Part shown: positions 31,166 through 37,778 of the stretch, piece after piece
How the letters are laid out: every line of letters starts with the position of its first letter
How positions within the stretch are numbered: the first letter of the stretch is position 1
Source: a virus
Length of the DNA: 39,708 nucleotides
Strand: one strand, 5' to 3'
IMG/VR virus record: IMGVR_UViG_3300031957_000962
Span: 1 to 39,708 of that record
Translations under genes and position numbers: made by a program
Notes under the pieces: generated by a model
The model's input: only the letters and a program-made list of their open reading frames with translations
What the model was told of the DNA's origin: nothing
The model's database searches: none

Positions 31166-31618
31166 TTAAGCTATACGAATTATAGCGTTTGAAGCATCAG
31201 CAGTTGGAAACTGAACAGTAAATGTGCCTGATGTAGATGTTTTATTAGTTGAAAAATCTAATACACACACAGATTTATCACTGTTTGTGTCATTATAAAT
31301 TAATGCACCCATAGCAGTAATCGTTGCTGTAGTAAAACTTATATCAGCAAAATCTGTAAAAGCAGTTGTACCAGAAGTATTCGGAGCTACTTTTGTTAAC
31401 GCACCGCCACCAGCTGTATAACTACCACTATTAGCAATTTCACCAGTTGTTGTGTAGGCAGTTGTTGCTGCTCCTAATGTTGCAGTAGTAGAAGATTTAC
31501 CACCACCACCTTCTGCATAAAGTGCTAATTTAAAAGCATTTCCGTTTGTCGCAAAGTTATGTGTTCCTAACATCAATTCTTTTTTAAATGATGTACACAT
31601 CGCTTGGGCTATAGCCAT
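31166..31618 (-). CDS. Conserved virion structural protein (150 aa)
   Basis: The product begins MAIAQAMCTSFKKELMLGTHNF. It has the recurring marine phage pattern NAFKLALYAEG, TLGAATTAYTTTGE, FTDFADISFTTATITAMGALIYN and a C-terminal QFPTADASNAIIRIA. This all-beta protein is widespread in tail or head-tail regions of marine podo- and siphoviruses, with no enzymatic motif. AGGAG precedes ATG 31618 closely. It precedes the tail fibre genes in transcription order and probably forms part of the tail hub or tube. Confidence 0.8.
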   Translation of the reverse strand: MAIAQAMCTSFKKELMLGTHNFATNGNAFKLALYAEGGGGKSSTTATLGAATTAYTTTGEIANSGSYTAGGGALTKVAPNTSGTTAFTDFADISFTTATITAMGALIYNDTNSDKSVCVLDFSTNKTSTSGTFTVQFPTADASNAIIRIA

Positions 31619-31619
31619 G

Positions 31620-31907
31620 TTATAATCTCCTTATATATTCAGCCATTTCTTTATGACCGTTTGATTTCAAAGCTTGGATTATAGTACCACGCTCTTCTTT
31701 TCTTGCCAAGAGCAGATAGTGATAGAGAACATGTTTAAGGTGTTCTCTAAATTGATTCGCTTGTTGCCTTATATGAGCTGGAGCTTCATCAGAGATACTA
31801 ACTATTTTATCAACTGCCAAATCAGCAACTTGCTCATTTGATAAACCTCCTTTGTTAGAAGTCATTACATTAACACTTCCTACATTGCTTATACCTAATT
31901 CAAACAT
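31620..31907 (-). CDS. Conserved small late protein (95 aa)
   Basis: The product is helical: EQVADLAVDKIVSISDEAPAHIR, then QANQFREHLKHVLYHYLLLARKEERGTII, then NGHKEMAEYIRRL. This pattern is familiar from marine phage late operons, where it is encoded next to adaptor or tail genes, without a known role. A single buried helix (LKHVLYHYLLLA) is amphipathic rather than transmembrane. It is one base from its downstream neighbour. It may be a tail assembly factor. Confidence 0.65.
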   Translation of the reverse strand: MFELGISNVGSVNVMTSNKGGLSNEQVADLAVDKIVSISDEAPAHIRQQANQFREHLKHVLYHYLLLARKEERGTIIQALKSNGHKEMAEYIRRL

Positions 31908-31909
31908 TT

Positions 31910-32617
31910 TTACTCCTCATAAGTTACTCCTGCTATGTCTTCTCTGCCTACTATGTTAGGCTTTTCTTCTATTGGATTTGGTGGTTCTAGTTTAGATTTT
32001 CGTGTAATCAACATACTACCTTGAGTTACTGTTGAAACAATAGGATCGTCTAGTCTGTGATAGCCATACAATTTTTGATCGTCTGGAACATTAGTATCTA
32101 ATAAAGAAGAATTGTGTGCTATATGAATTTTTATTCCTTTTGCAGTAGCAATGGCTAACCAAAACTCGCAACAAGCTCTACCAGCTTCGGCAAAGGCTAC
32201 GTTTTTATGAGTAAAATCAATACCATATAAATGAATATCCGACACTTCTTGTGCTACGGCATAAGCAATACTGTAGGCAACAGTGTTATTTAAGTATGCA
32301 TATTTAGTTTTTTCAAGAACTTCTTGCAATGGATATTCAACAACATCTGGACATCTCTCGTCTAAGATACACGAAAATATAGGTATATTTAACTTAGCTT
32401 CTAACCTTTGTTTCATAATATCTGTTTGCTTACCTGCAAACTTTTGATCCAAGAAACGAGAAGGTGGATCCATCATAAACACTTTATCATGATAAATAAC
32501 ACCAGACATAGCATTTATTGCCCAGACTTCATCAAAATGTTCACTTCTAATTTTGGCTAATATATATTCTGAAAAGCTATTACCTAGCCCAACAATTGCT
32601 ACGCTTTTATCTTTCAC
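31910..32617 (-). CDS. Rossmann-fold protein within the tail genes (MAF/DUF115-like)
   Basis: The 235-aa product starts with a glycine-rich loop (VAIVGLGNSF, 6-15). It continues with DEVWAINAMSGVIYHDKVFMMDPPSRF, LYGIDF and AEAGRACCEFWLAIATAKG. The alternating strands and helices and the GxGxS loop indicate a Rossmann-like nucleotide-binding fold, recalling DUF115/MAF-type proteins. The protein is a common but unexplained part of marine phage late operons. A transferase that modifies virion or host glycans is possible; no activity is shown. It lies between an adaptor gene and a helical protein gene. Confidence 0.7.
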   Translation of the reverse strand: MKDKSVAIVGLGNSFSEYILAKIRSEHFDEVWAINAMSGVIYHDKVFMMDPPSRFLDQKFAGKQTDIMKQRLEAKLNIPIFSCILDERCPDVVEYPLQEVLEKTKYAYLNNTVAYSIAYAVAQEVSDIHLYGIDFTHKNVAFAEAGRACCEFWLAIATAKGIKIHIAHNSSLLDTNVPDDQKLYGYHRLDDPIVSTVTQGSMLITRKSKLEPPNPIEEKPNIVGREDIAGVTYEE

Positions 32618-32626
32618 ACGGGTACC

Positions 32627-33274
32627 TTACTGTCGTTTGACTCTAGGTAATCCATCTCTGTAAGCATCGCTATTTTCTTGACCTTCACCGTAAACTTTAA
32701 GTCTGCTCACGGCTTCCCCGTATCTTTGTGTGTATAAAGCTAACATATCTGCTTCACCCTTCATAAAGGTGTAAGCTTCAACTAAGCAAGCATATAACAA
32801 AGCATCAGGAGCATTTTCACTTAACCATGTTGTACCACTATCATCAGTTGTTATTGATGCGGGTCTATAGAAATAATGTAATTCTACAGTGTAGTTTGAA
32901 TCTGGAGTAGGTCCAACAATAAAGTTGTCTACATCATAAGAAGCATAATATTTTGGTGACCCAGTAGTTGCTGGATTAGGATTATACTCTTGTATAAAAT
33001 TCACATCTTTTTGTAGAAGAAATACATTTTCGCTACTTGCATTTACATAAGATAAGGAAAAAGAGGCTAAGTAATCTGAAGGCTTTTGTAGAAATTGATT
33101 ACTGCTACTCATTGAACCAGTTACATTTTTTCTAAAATAGTCTAAATCAACAACTTTAAAAATTCTTTCTTCTGCATTCTTTATAATGAAGTCAAGTTCA
33201 CCTACAAAAGTTGATTCACTGTTTTGTGTCCAATCTTGTATAGATTGTTTTAATGTTGTTAATGTAAAACTCAT
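32627..33274 (-). CDS. Head-tail adaptor (SU10 adaptor-like)
   Basis: The 215-aa product starts MSFTLTTLKQSIQDWTQNSE, followed by LDFIIKNAEERIFKVVDLDYFRK. A beta part (NFIVGPTPDSNYTVELHYFYRP) follows, then a helical bundle (APDALLYACLVEAYTFMKGEADMLALYTQRY). This order is typical of adaptor proteins sitting under the portal, as in phage SU10. It overlaps the 105-aa gene by four bases. A second adaptor-like gene lies at 33819, so the two probably form successive neck rings. Confidence 0.8.
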   Translation of the reverse strand: MSFTLTTLKQSIQDWTQNSESTFVGELDFIIKNAEERIFKVVDLDYFRKNVTGSMSSSNQFLQKPSDYLASFSLSYVNASSENVFLLQKDVNFIQEYNPNPATTGSPKYYASYDVDNFIVGPTPDSNYTVELHYFYRPASITTDDSGTTWLSENAPDALLYACLVEAYTFMKGEADMLALYTQRYGEAVSRLKVYGEGQENSDAYRDGLPRVKRQ

Positions 33275-33588
33275 GATGTACTCACTGTAACTGTTCCAAC
33301 ACTAGCCGTAGCCTCATAACTTGTCAACTTTTTTCCTATAATCCCGTCGCCAGTGCTTGTGTAAACTGCAAAAATAGTTGTTTCTTTATCTTGATGTGGT
33401 CGTGGTTGATACAAGGCTGTCGGATCTGGGCCTGGATGATTAGGTTCCAACTGTGGGTGTTTAGCCTCGTACTCATCAGGACCAACCTTCAAACCATTCC
33501 ATTCAGTTCTCATTTCTCGCAGACGATAACGAAAGCCAGAACGATCTGAAAAACCCCATGCTCTTTTTCCTGTTGCGTATCTAGCCAT
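33271..33588 (-). CDS. Conserved small virion protein (105 aa)
   Basis: The product has the marine phage pattern ARYATGKRAWGFSDRSGFRYR, MRTEWNGLKVGPDEYEAKHPQLEP and a Thr/Val-rich beta end (TSYEATASVGTVTVS). Its conserved aromatic and charged N-terminus appears in T4-like cyanophages and marine podoviruses near neck or adaptor genes. No membrane segment. It overlaps the adaptor gene by four bases and the 78-aa gene by eight. It is probably structural; exact place unknown. Confidence 0.7.
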   Translation of the reverse strand: MARYATGKRAWGFSDRSGFRYRLREMRTEWNGLKVGPDEYEAKHPQLEPNHPGPDPTALYQPRPHQDKETTIFAVYTSTGDGIIGKKLTSYEATASVGTVTVSTS

Positions 33589-33817
33589 TTTTCTTAAAAC
33601 TCATTTTAATTTTTTCTTCTAAATGACCAATCATAACCCTTCTCATGTATTCGGCTCTTGCTAAATTTGTAAATGAGTACTCACGAATATCATCATTATC
33701 AACTCTAATAGAAAAATTATAGAACGCTCCAGACTTCTTGATAGTAGAAGCACTACCAGAAGCTATCTTGCTTGGGCTAACTAATGTTCCAAATTTTGTT
33801 TCTATTATATTTGTCAT
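33581..33817 (-). CDS. Small hypothetical late protein (78 aa)
   Basis: The product begins MTNIIETKFGTLVSPSKIASGS. It is beta-rich (AFYNFSIRVDNDDIREYSF), then helical (ARAEYMRRVMIGHLEEKIKM). It lies between two adaptor-like genes, one base after the upstream gene and overlapping the downstream by eight bases, so it is probably a head-tail joining component. No recognised family. Confidence 0.6.
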   Translation of the reverse strand: MTNIIETKFGTLVSPSKIASGSASTIKKSGAFYNFSIRVDNDDIREYSFTNLARAEYMRRVMIGHLEEKIKMSFKKNG

Positions 33818-33818
33818 T

Positions 33819-34484
33819 TTAATAACTATAGTAGGACATGCTAGGTGTTAATTTTAAAGGAGTACTGTTAGCATCCTCGGCTGCTGCTCTTTGAAATTCT
33901 TCTTCATAGACAGATTTTAATAGTTGAACTCTTTCTGGTGCTCTCTTCATAGATAAATAGTATGCAAGACCAGCTACCATACAAGGTAGAAATCTAAAAG
34001 GAGTGTCTGCATTATTAACTAAACTGTCTGCATCTTGAATACGACTTACATAATAGTAAACTAAAGTATAAGAAGCATCTGGAGTAGACCATAAGGTTAT
34101 TGTTGGAGTAACCTGCCTATCAAAAAAGTATTGACTAGGTTGCCCACTACTAGCTTTGTTAGGAATGGTTAAATATTCACTTCTACTCATTTGAGTTAAT
34201 GTGAAATCTGTACCACTACTATTCCTTAAAACAACTTCCAAGAGATCGACATAAGTAGCATCGAAAGAATAAGTTGCCGTACCCGAAGTAATAGCTTTAG
34301 TAGCTTGTGTAACTGTCCACATATTCAATCCTCTGTTTGCCCAATCAGCAAACATAAGATTCAAAGAACGTCTAGCAGTCTTTGCATCGTAGCCAGTACG
34401 CATTTCCAAGCCACAACGCTCATAAGCCTCTTCTATTATTTCACCGACATCTAAGTCGAAATCTCTTGAATTTGATGTTGCCAT
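33819..34484 (-). CDS. P22 gp4-like tail accessory / head-tail adaptor
   Basis: The 221-aa product opens with DVGEIIEEAYERCGLEMRTGY and AKTARRSLNLMFADWANRGLN, the N-terminal helices typical of P22 gp4-like tail accessory factors. A beta domain follows (SYTLVYYYVSRIQD), then the helical DTPFRFLPCMVAGLAYYLSMKRAP. These proteins bind below the portal, seal the packaged DNA and carry the tail. Two genes downstream is a second adaptor. This and the gp10-like protein support podovirus morphology. Confidence 0.85.
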   Translation of the reverse strand: MATSNSRDFDLDVGEIIEEAYERCGLEMRTGYDAKTARRSLNLMFADWANRGLNMWTVTQATKAITSGTATYSFDATYVDLLEVVLRNSSGTDFTLTQMSRSEYLTIPNKASSGQPSQYFFDRQVTPTITLWSTPDASYTLVYYYVSRIQDADSLVNNADTPFRFLPCMVAGLAYYLSMKRAPERVQLLKSVYEEEFQRAAAEDANSTPLKLTPSMSYYSY

Positions 34485-34487
34485 TTA

Positions 34488-35147
34488 TTATGTAGACCCC
34501 ATCATAGATCTTCTTTTTCTCTTGGCTTGTAAAGGTGTCCTAGTTATACCTTGTGTTGTCTTTTTTGGAACTTTTGTAGTCATAGCTTTAGAACCAAAAC
34601 CAGTTTTTGTTTTTTTCTTTTTCACAGAAGAACTAGGACCATCGATACCTGACCTAGATACTTTTAGAGAAGGCACTATTTTATTTTTACCTCTATTCGG
34701 TGCTGGTGGTGGAGCTTTAGGAGCAGAAGATTTTTTTACAACTTTCTTTACAACTTTCTTCCCGTCTTTTCTTGTTAAGCCTCTTTCTTTATTTAAGAAG
34801 TCTCGTAAAGACAAACCAGATGCGGCTAGTTCTTTCTTTGAAACAATTCTAGGCTTGTTTGTTTTTGTTTTAGGCTTAGTTTTATTAGACCCTGCAAAAT
34901 CTGACTTATCTTTTGCTTTACTAGATATTTTTGCAATATTAGTGTCCGCAGAAAAAGTGGTCTTTCCACTAGAAGCTCTTGGTTTTACTCCTGCATCACT
35001 AGCAAAAGTGTTCTTCATTTTTGAAGTGTTTGTTCTTATTTTATTCTTACCGGCAAAATCTGATAAGTCTTTCTTTTTTTTGTCTGTTGAAAAATCTGAC
35101 TTATCTGTCTTTTTTTTCTTTAATCTTTTTGAAAAATCCGTTTCCAT
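34488..35147 (-). CDS. Lysine-rich disordered protein with SDF repeats
   Basis: The 219-aa product is strongly basic, with more than a quarter Lys or Arg by eye. The first half contains repeated short motifs around Asp-Phe: TDFS (3-6), KSDFS (16-20), LSDFAG (28-33), TFSAD (64-68) and KSDFAG (81-86). The rest is Lys/Pro/Ser-rich. Only KKELAASGLSLRDFLNKERGL looks folded. It would bind DNA or packaged genome, or act as an internal virion protein. Overlap with the previous stop (TAATG) supports the start. It heads a set of basic genes. Confidence 0.65.
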   Translation of the reverse strand: METDFSKRLKKKKTDKSDFSTDKKKKDLSDFAGKNKIRTNTSKMKNTFASDAGVKPRASSGKTTFSADTNIAKISSKAKDKSDFAGSNKTKPKTKTNKPRIVSKKELAASGLSLRDFLNKERGLTRKDGKKVVKKVVKKSSAPKAPPPAPNRGKNKIVPSLKVSRSGIDGPSSSVKKKKTKTGFGSKAMTTKVPKKTTQGITRTPLQAKRKRRSMMGST

Positions 35148-35425
35148 TATTTTTTCCTTCTCTTTAGTGATGCTACTCTTCTAGGCTTACCCGAAGGTTG
35201 ACCCAACTTATTCTTCTGATTTATTCTACTACGTTTTTCAGCAGAAGTCATCTCCGAAGACGTTTTTGGAGTTTTAGAAGAAACTCTCTTACTAGGACGA
35301 CAATAAGGTGTGCTCCTCTTTTCACCTTTTTTACGACCACATGCTTTACCCGTCTTTACATCTTTCCAATCTTCTTTAAACCATCTTTTTAAAGCTAATC
35401 CTGCTTTGGTTTTTCTTACTGCCAT
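35147..35425 (-). CDS. Small basic protein (DUF5872-like)
   Basis: The 92-aa product begins MAVRKTKAGLALKRWFKEDW, then KTGKACGRKKGEKRSTPYCRPSKRVSSKTP. It has the W-F-K-E-x-W...C-G-R-K...Y-x-x-C-R-P pattern I associate with DUF5872-type proteins in marine viruses. The C-terminus is Lys/Arg-rich (RRVASLKRRKK). Highly basic, with two cysteines. Likely nucleic-acid binding; whether it enters the virion is unknown. It is linked by one-base overlaps to the genes on both sides. Confidence 0.7.
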   Translation of the reverse strand: MAVRKTKAGLALKRWFKEDWKDVKTGKACGRKKGEKRSTPYCRPSKRVSSKTPKTSSEMTSAEKRSRINQKNKLGQPSGKPRRVASLKRRKK

Positions 35426-35685
35426 TATGAATACTTTGTGACTTTACGTCTTTCATTCAAGACTTGACCACAACCTCTTGCGACATTTTTATTATTTGAT
35501 TTTCTTTTTGTAAAAGCTTTACCTTGTTTAGCAGTGATCACACCACCTTCTGCTTTTTTCTTGGATTTGTTTCCATAATTAGCAGCACCAACTTTACGGC
35601 ACTTTGCGATGGCTCCTCCAGCATAGGCACTTGGAAAAACCTTAAATCTTGCTTTTACTTTGCGATAACATGCGTCTTTTGGCAC
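35425..35685 (-). CDS. Small basic cysteine protein (86 aa)
   Basis: The product carries KDACYRKVKARFKVFPSAYAGG and AIAKCRKVGAANYGN, a conserved element seen in many marine phage basic proteins, often beside the DUF5872 group. It ends with QGKAFTKRKSNNKNVARGCGQ. Basic overall, with three cysteines. Probable DNA-binding or virion protein. It overlaps the start of a further small gene by 44 bases. Confidence 0.7.
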   Translation of the reverse strand: MPKDACYRKVKARFKVFPSAYAGGAIAKCRKVGAANYGNKSKKKAEGGVITAKQGKAFTKRKSNNKNVARGCGQVLNERRKVTKYS

Positions 35686-35824
35686 TTCTTATCTCCTCTA
35701 ATCCACTGACCCTATAACATGTACAAGTCCATCTTTTCTTTTTACAATTCAGACAGTATTTAACAGGACTTCCTCTGAATATTTTTTGTTTTTCGTTTTC
35801 TTTTTGGTCTTTTTTTATTTCCAT
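35642..35824 (-). CDS. Small Cys-cluster protein (60 aa)
   Basis: The product has YCLNCKKKRWTCTCYR, four cysteines in a Cx2C...CxC layout that could bind zinc. The surrounding residues are basic. It overlaps the downstream gene by 44 bases and the upstream one by ten, more than its neighbours do, so its reality is less certain. The cysteine knuckle argues for real coding. Confidence 0.55.
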   Translation of the reverse strand: MEIKKDQKENEKQKIFRGSPVKYCLNCKKKRWTCTCYRVSGLEEIRSAKRRMLSQSKSKI

Positions 35825-36054
35825 TTGAGACTGAGTTTTTTATTTGTTTGCTCATCGAGCCCCTCGACATAACCATCTTTCTTTCTCCTAATAAAATCTT
35901 CCCACAAAGGTGTTATCATTTTATGGTTTTCAGATACTTTTTCTGCCATGATAGCTGTTCTTTTATCAACCTCAATTAAAGTTGATACAGACCATCCTAT
36001 AGCACCTGCAAATAAAACTATCATTACACCAGTTGAAATCTCTTTAGTGTTCAT
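35815..36054 (-). CDS. Single-span membrane protein, possible holin or spanin-like
   Basis: I choose ATG 36054, joined to the upstream stop as TAATG; the frame reaching 36066 would start inside that gene. The 79-aa product (MNTKEISTGVMIVLFAGAIG) has one hydrophobic span at about residues 8-27. A charged helical tail follows (EVDKRTAIMAEKVSENHKM). The layout fits small phage membrane proteins such as class III holins, but its place among basic virion genes, far from the endolysin, leaves this open. Confidence 0.65.
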   Translation of the reverse strand: MNTKEISTGVMIVLFAGAIGWSVSTLIEVDKRTAIMAEKVSENHKMITPLWEDFIRRKKDGYVEGLDEQTNKKLSLKWK

Positions 36055-36350
36055 TAGCACTTCCACCTTCTTCTAGCTTGTCTTAATCTACTATTAGGAT
36101 TCTTTGCAGCTTTAGGAAATTGTTTCATTTGCCCAGCTGATCGTGCACAATATGACTTACGTCTCTTTGCAGCGGTGCTACCTTTTTTTACTTTACCAGT
36201 AACAGCCGTTTTTAGTTTACTTCCAGGGTTGTCTCTACGATATTTTTCAACACCCTTTTTAGTCATTCCCGCACCAGATTTGGTGGGACGCTTTTGCCCA
36301 CCACCTATGGTGTGTCCCTTCATAGTGCCTTTTTTCTTTTTCTCAGCCAT
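36054..36350 (-). CDS. Small basic protein (DUF6321-like)
   Basis: The 98-aa product starts with a Lys-rich stretch (MAEKKKKGTMKGHTIGGGQK) and shows GAGMTKKGVEKYRRDNPGSKLKTA, KSYCARSAGQMK and NPNSRLRQARRRWKC. This K-G-x-x-x-Y-R ... S-x-C-A-R-x-x-G ... S-R-x-x-x-x-x-R-x-W-x-C pattern matches DUF6321-type phage proteins. Very basic; probably binds nucleic acid. It precedes the membrane protein gene by a TAATG junction. Confidence 0.75.
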   Translation of the reverse strand: MAEKKKKGTMKGHTIGGGQKRPTKSGAGMTKKGVEKYRRDNPGSKLKTAVTGKVKKGSTAAKRRKSYCARSAGQMKQFPKAAKNPNSRLRQARRRWKC

Positions 36351-36359
36351 ATTAAAAGC

Positions 36360-36992
36360 CTATGCGTGAAAGTAACTCATCATGTCTACTGTAGTATTAG
36401 TCCACACGATATATAAACCATTTTCAAATAAAACTCCATTTTGTGGAATTGTATTATCTACTGTAGTATTATCTGTACCAAGTGTTCTAGCTTTAAATAA
36501 AGCAGATCCACTATTATTAGGGTCACCATTAAAAAACTCAACAACTCCTGCTGTACCACCAGAAACTATTGAATAGCCTTTTAATCTGGTTCTTTCTACA
36601 TTAACTACTTCTGCGGCAGAGGCTGTAGTTCCTGCTACAACGGTTCCCGCTGGATCACCAACGGCAGTAATACTCGCAACTGTTCTAAAGAAATTTGTAC
36701 TTGTAGCAGTTGCTGAATCAACACCTGTAAGAGACTCTGTTATAGCATCTCCATTAATACCAGTTCCTACAATAGTAAAAGATATACCTGAATCATCTCC
36801 TCCTGAAGTAATTTCTATTTTTCTTGCTGCTCCTGCTAAAGCTATAGCATTACCAGAGTGTAAAGCACCACCTATTACTAAAGCGGCATTATTGGCTACT
36901 TGTGCTGATACAGAAATACCATCTGGATCTGCAGCTATCTCGTCAGTTATAAAGGCAACTTTTACGTCTGATTTACCACCCGACATACTCAT
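36360..36992 (-). CDS. Virion structural protein (210 aa)
   Basis: The product begins MSMSGGKSDVKVAFITDEIAAD. It is a beta-rich, Ala/Gly/Thr/Val-rich protein with a repeat-like run (ISFTIVGTGINGDAITESLTGVD, FFRTVASITAVGDPAGTVVAG). This pattern is common in phage head decoration or tail structural proteins. AAGGAG lies in front of ATG 36992. It follows a terminator at 37012-37032. Specific location in the particle is unknown. Confidence 0.7.
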   Translation of the reverse strand: MSMSGGKSDVKVAFITDEIAADPDGISVSAQVANNAALVIGGALHSGNAIALAGAARKIEITSGGDDSGISFTIVGTGINGDAITESLTGVDSATATSTNFFRTVASITAVGDPAGTVVAGTTASAAEVVNVERTRLKGYSIVSGGTAGVVEFFNGDPNNSGSALFKARTLGTDNTTVDNTIPQNGVLFENGLYIVWTNTTVDMMSYFHA

Positions 36993-37011
36993 ATTAATCT
37001 CCTTCTAAAAG

Positions 37012-37032
37012 ATGGGGGTATAAAACCCCCAT
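37012..37032 (-). terminator. Hairpin terminator after the 37036-37662 gene
   Basis: ATGGGGGT (37012-37019) and ACCCCCAT (37025-37032) pair perfectly over eight bases with a five-base loop, just past the stop at 37036. On the minus strand CTTTTAG follows, a short U-rich tract. It should act as a partial terminator or mRNA 3'-end stabiliser. Confidence 0.65.
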
Positions 37033-37035
37033 AAA

Positions 37036-37662
37036 TTAAGCTTCGTAGCCCATCAATTCAATGAATAACTTACCAGCACTGTAATCTGCATCTGTTGCAT
37101 CACCAGTTGTTAAGTATAAGAATTGATCTGCGGCTGGAACGCCAGTAAAGTAAACTTTACTTCCAGTTGTTGCGTCACCTGCGTTTACCAATAGTGTCTC
37201 TGTTAAATCACCGATAGCTCCATCTTCAACACCAGTACCTTCTGTTGCAGAGTGTACGTTAATGTCTGGATCACCACCAGCTGGTGCTTCAAAACATTCC
37301 ATACTACCTGTTAAGATTGTACCATTTCTTGCAGCAGTGATCTGACCAATGTGACAAACCAATGATGTTCCGTTAACACCAATGATGTCACCAGAACCAG
37401 TTGATCTTAAACCAGTTAAGTCAATTAGAATTCTTGTTGTGATTATACCACCAACTCTTTGAACAGAACTTCTGTAGATAGTTCCAGAACCTGTTGTGAT
37501 ACCAGTACCAGCTTCTACCGGCATTGTGTTCGCATCAAAAGATGTAATACCACTTGAGTTAATGCTTGATTGTGTAGTAATTGCTCCAGTTGTAGCGTTT
37601 TTACTTATTGTAGTAAATCCACCTTCTGATCGGACTGGACCCGAGAAAGTTGTATTAGCCAT
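37036..37662 (-). CDS. Abundant virion structural protein (208 aa)
   Basis: I choose ATG 37662, which has AAGGAG in front; the frame from 37704 has no such site. The product begins MANTTFSGPVRSEGGFTTIS, a familiar start of marine podovirus structural proteins. It continues with Ser/Thr/Gly-rich beta strands and ends in SAGKLFIELMGYEA. It lies between two terminators and next to the major capsid gene, possibly with its own promoter, so it is likely made in large amounts. It may be a capsid decoration or head-fibre protein. Confidence 0.8.
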   Translation of the reverse strand: MANTTFSGPVRSEGGFTTISKNATTGAITTQSSINSSGITSFDANTMPVEAGTGITTGSGTIYRSSVQRVGGIITTRILIDLTGLRSTGSGDIIGVNGTSLVCHIGQITAARNGTILTGSMECFEAPAGGDPDINVHSATEGTGVEDGAIGDLTETLLVNAGDATTGSKVYFTGVPAADQFLYLTTGDATDADYSAGKLFIELMGYEA

Positions 37663-37721
37663 ATCAATCTCCTTGTCTTGGCAAATGTCAGTCGCACCAT
37701 GCAACTGTCAAGGTTTAGTTT

Positions 37722-37749
37722 ATTATACACAAAAAAGGGCAGTATGTAA
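37722..37749 (-). promoter_or_regulatory. Possible promoter overlapping the capsid terminator
   Basis: On the minus strand a perfect TATAAT (37722-37727) follows TTACAT (37744-37749; four of six) after 16 bases. The -35 lies in the hairpin of the terminator. It could restart transcription for the 37036-37662 gene. Confidence 0.35.
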
Positions 37750-37758
37750 CTGCCCTTT
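37734..37758 (-). terminator. Intrinsic terminator after the major capsid gene
   Basis: AAAGGGCAGT (37734-37743) pairs with ACTGCCCTTT (37749-37758) around a five-base loop. On the minus strand the stem is followed by TTTTTTG. It begins about 20 bases after the capsid stop at 37779. The plus strand also has a short T run, so it may work both ways. Confidence 0.85.
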
Positions 37759-37778
37759 CTTTAAAGTTTTAATTAAGC

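Noticed and set aside
34522-35184. 220-aa plus-strand frame rich in Phe and Leu, resembling a membrane protein
   Set aside because: It is the complement of the lysine-rich gene; Lys codons read as Phe/Leu on the other strand. No ribosome site or operon context.
37706-37711. Perfect minus-strand TTGACA upstream of the 37036-37662 gene
   Set aside because: No acceptable -10 element at 16-18 bases; TATAAT in the same gap lies upstream of it.
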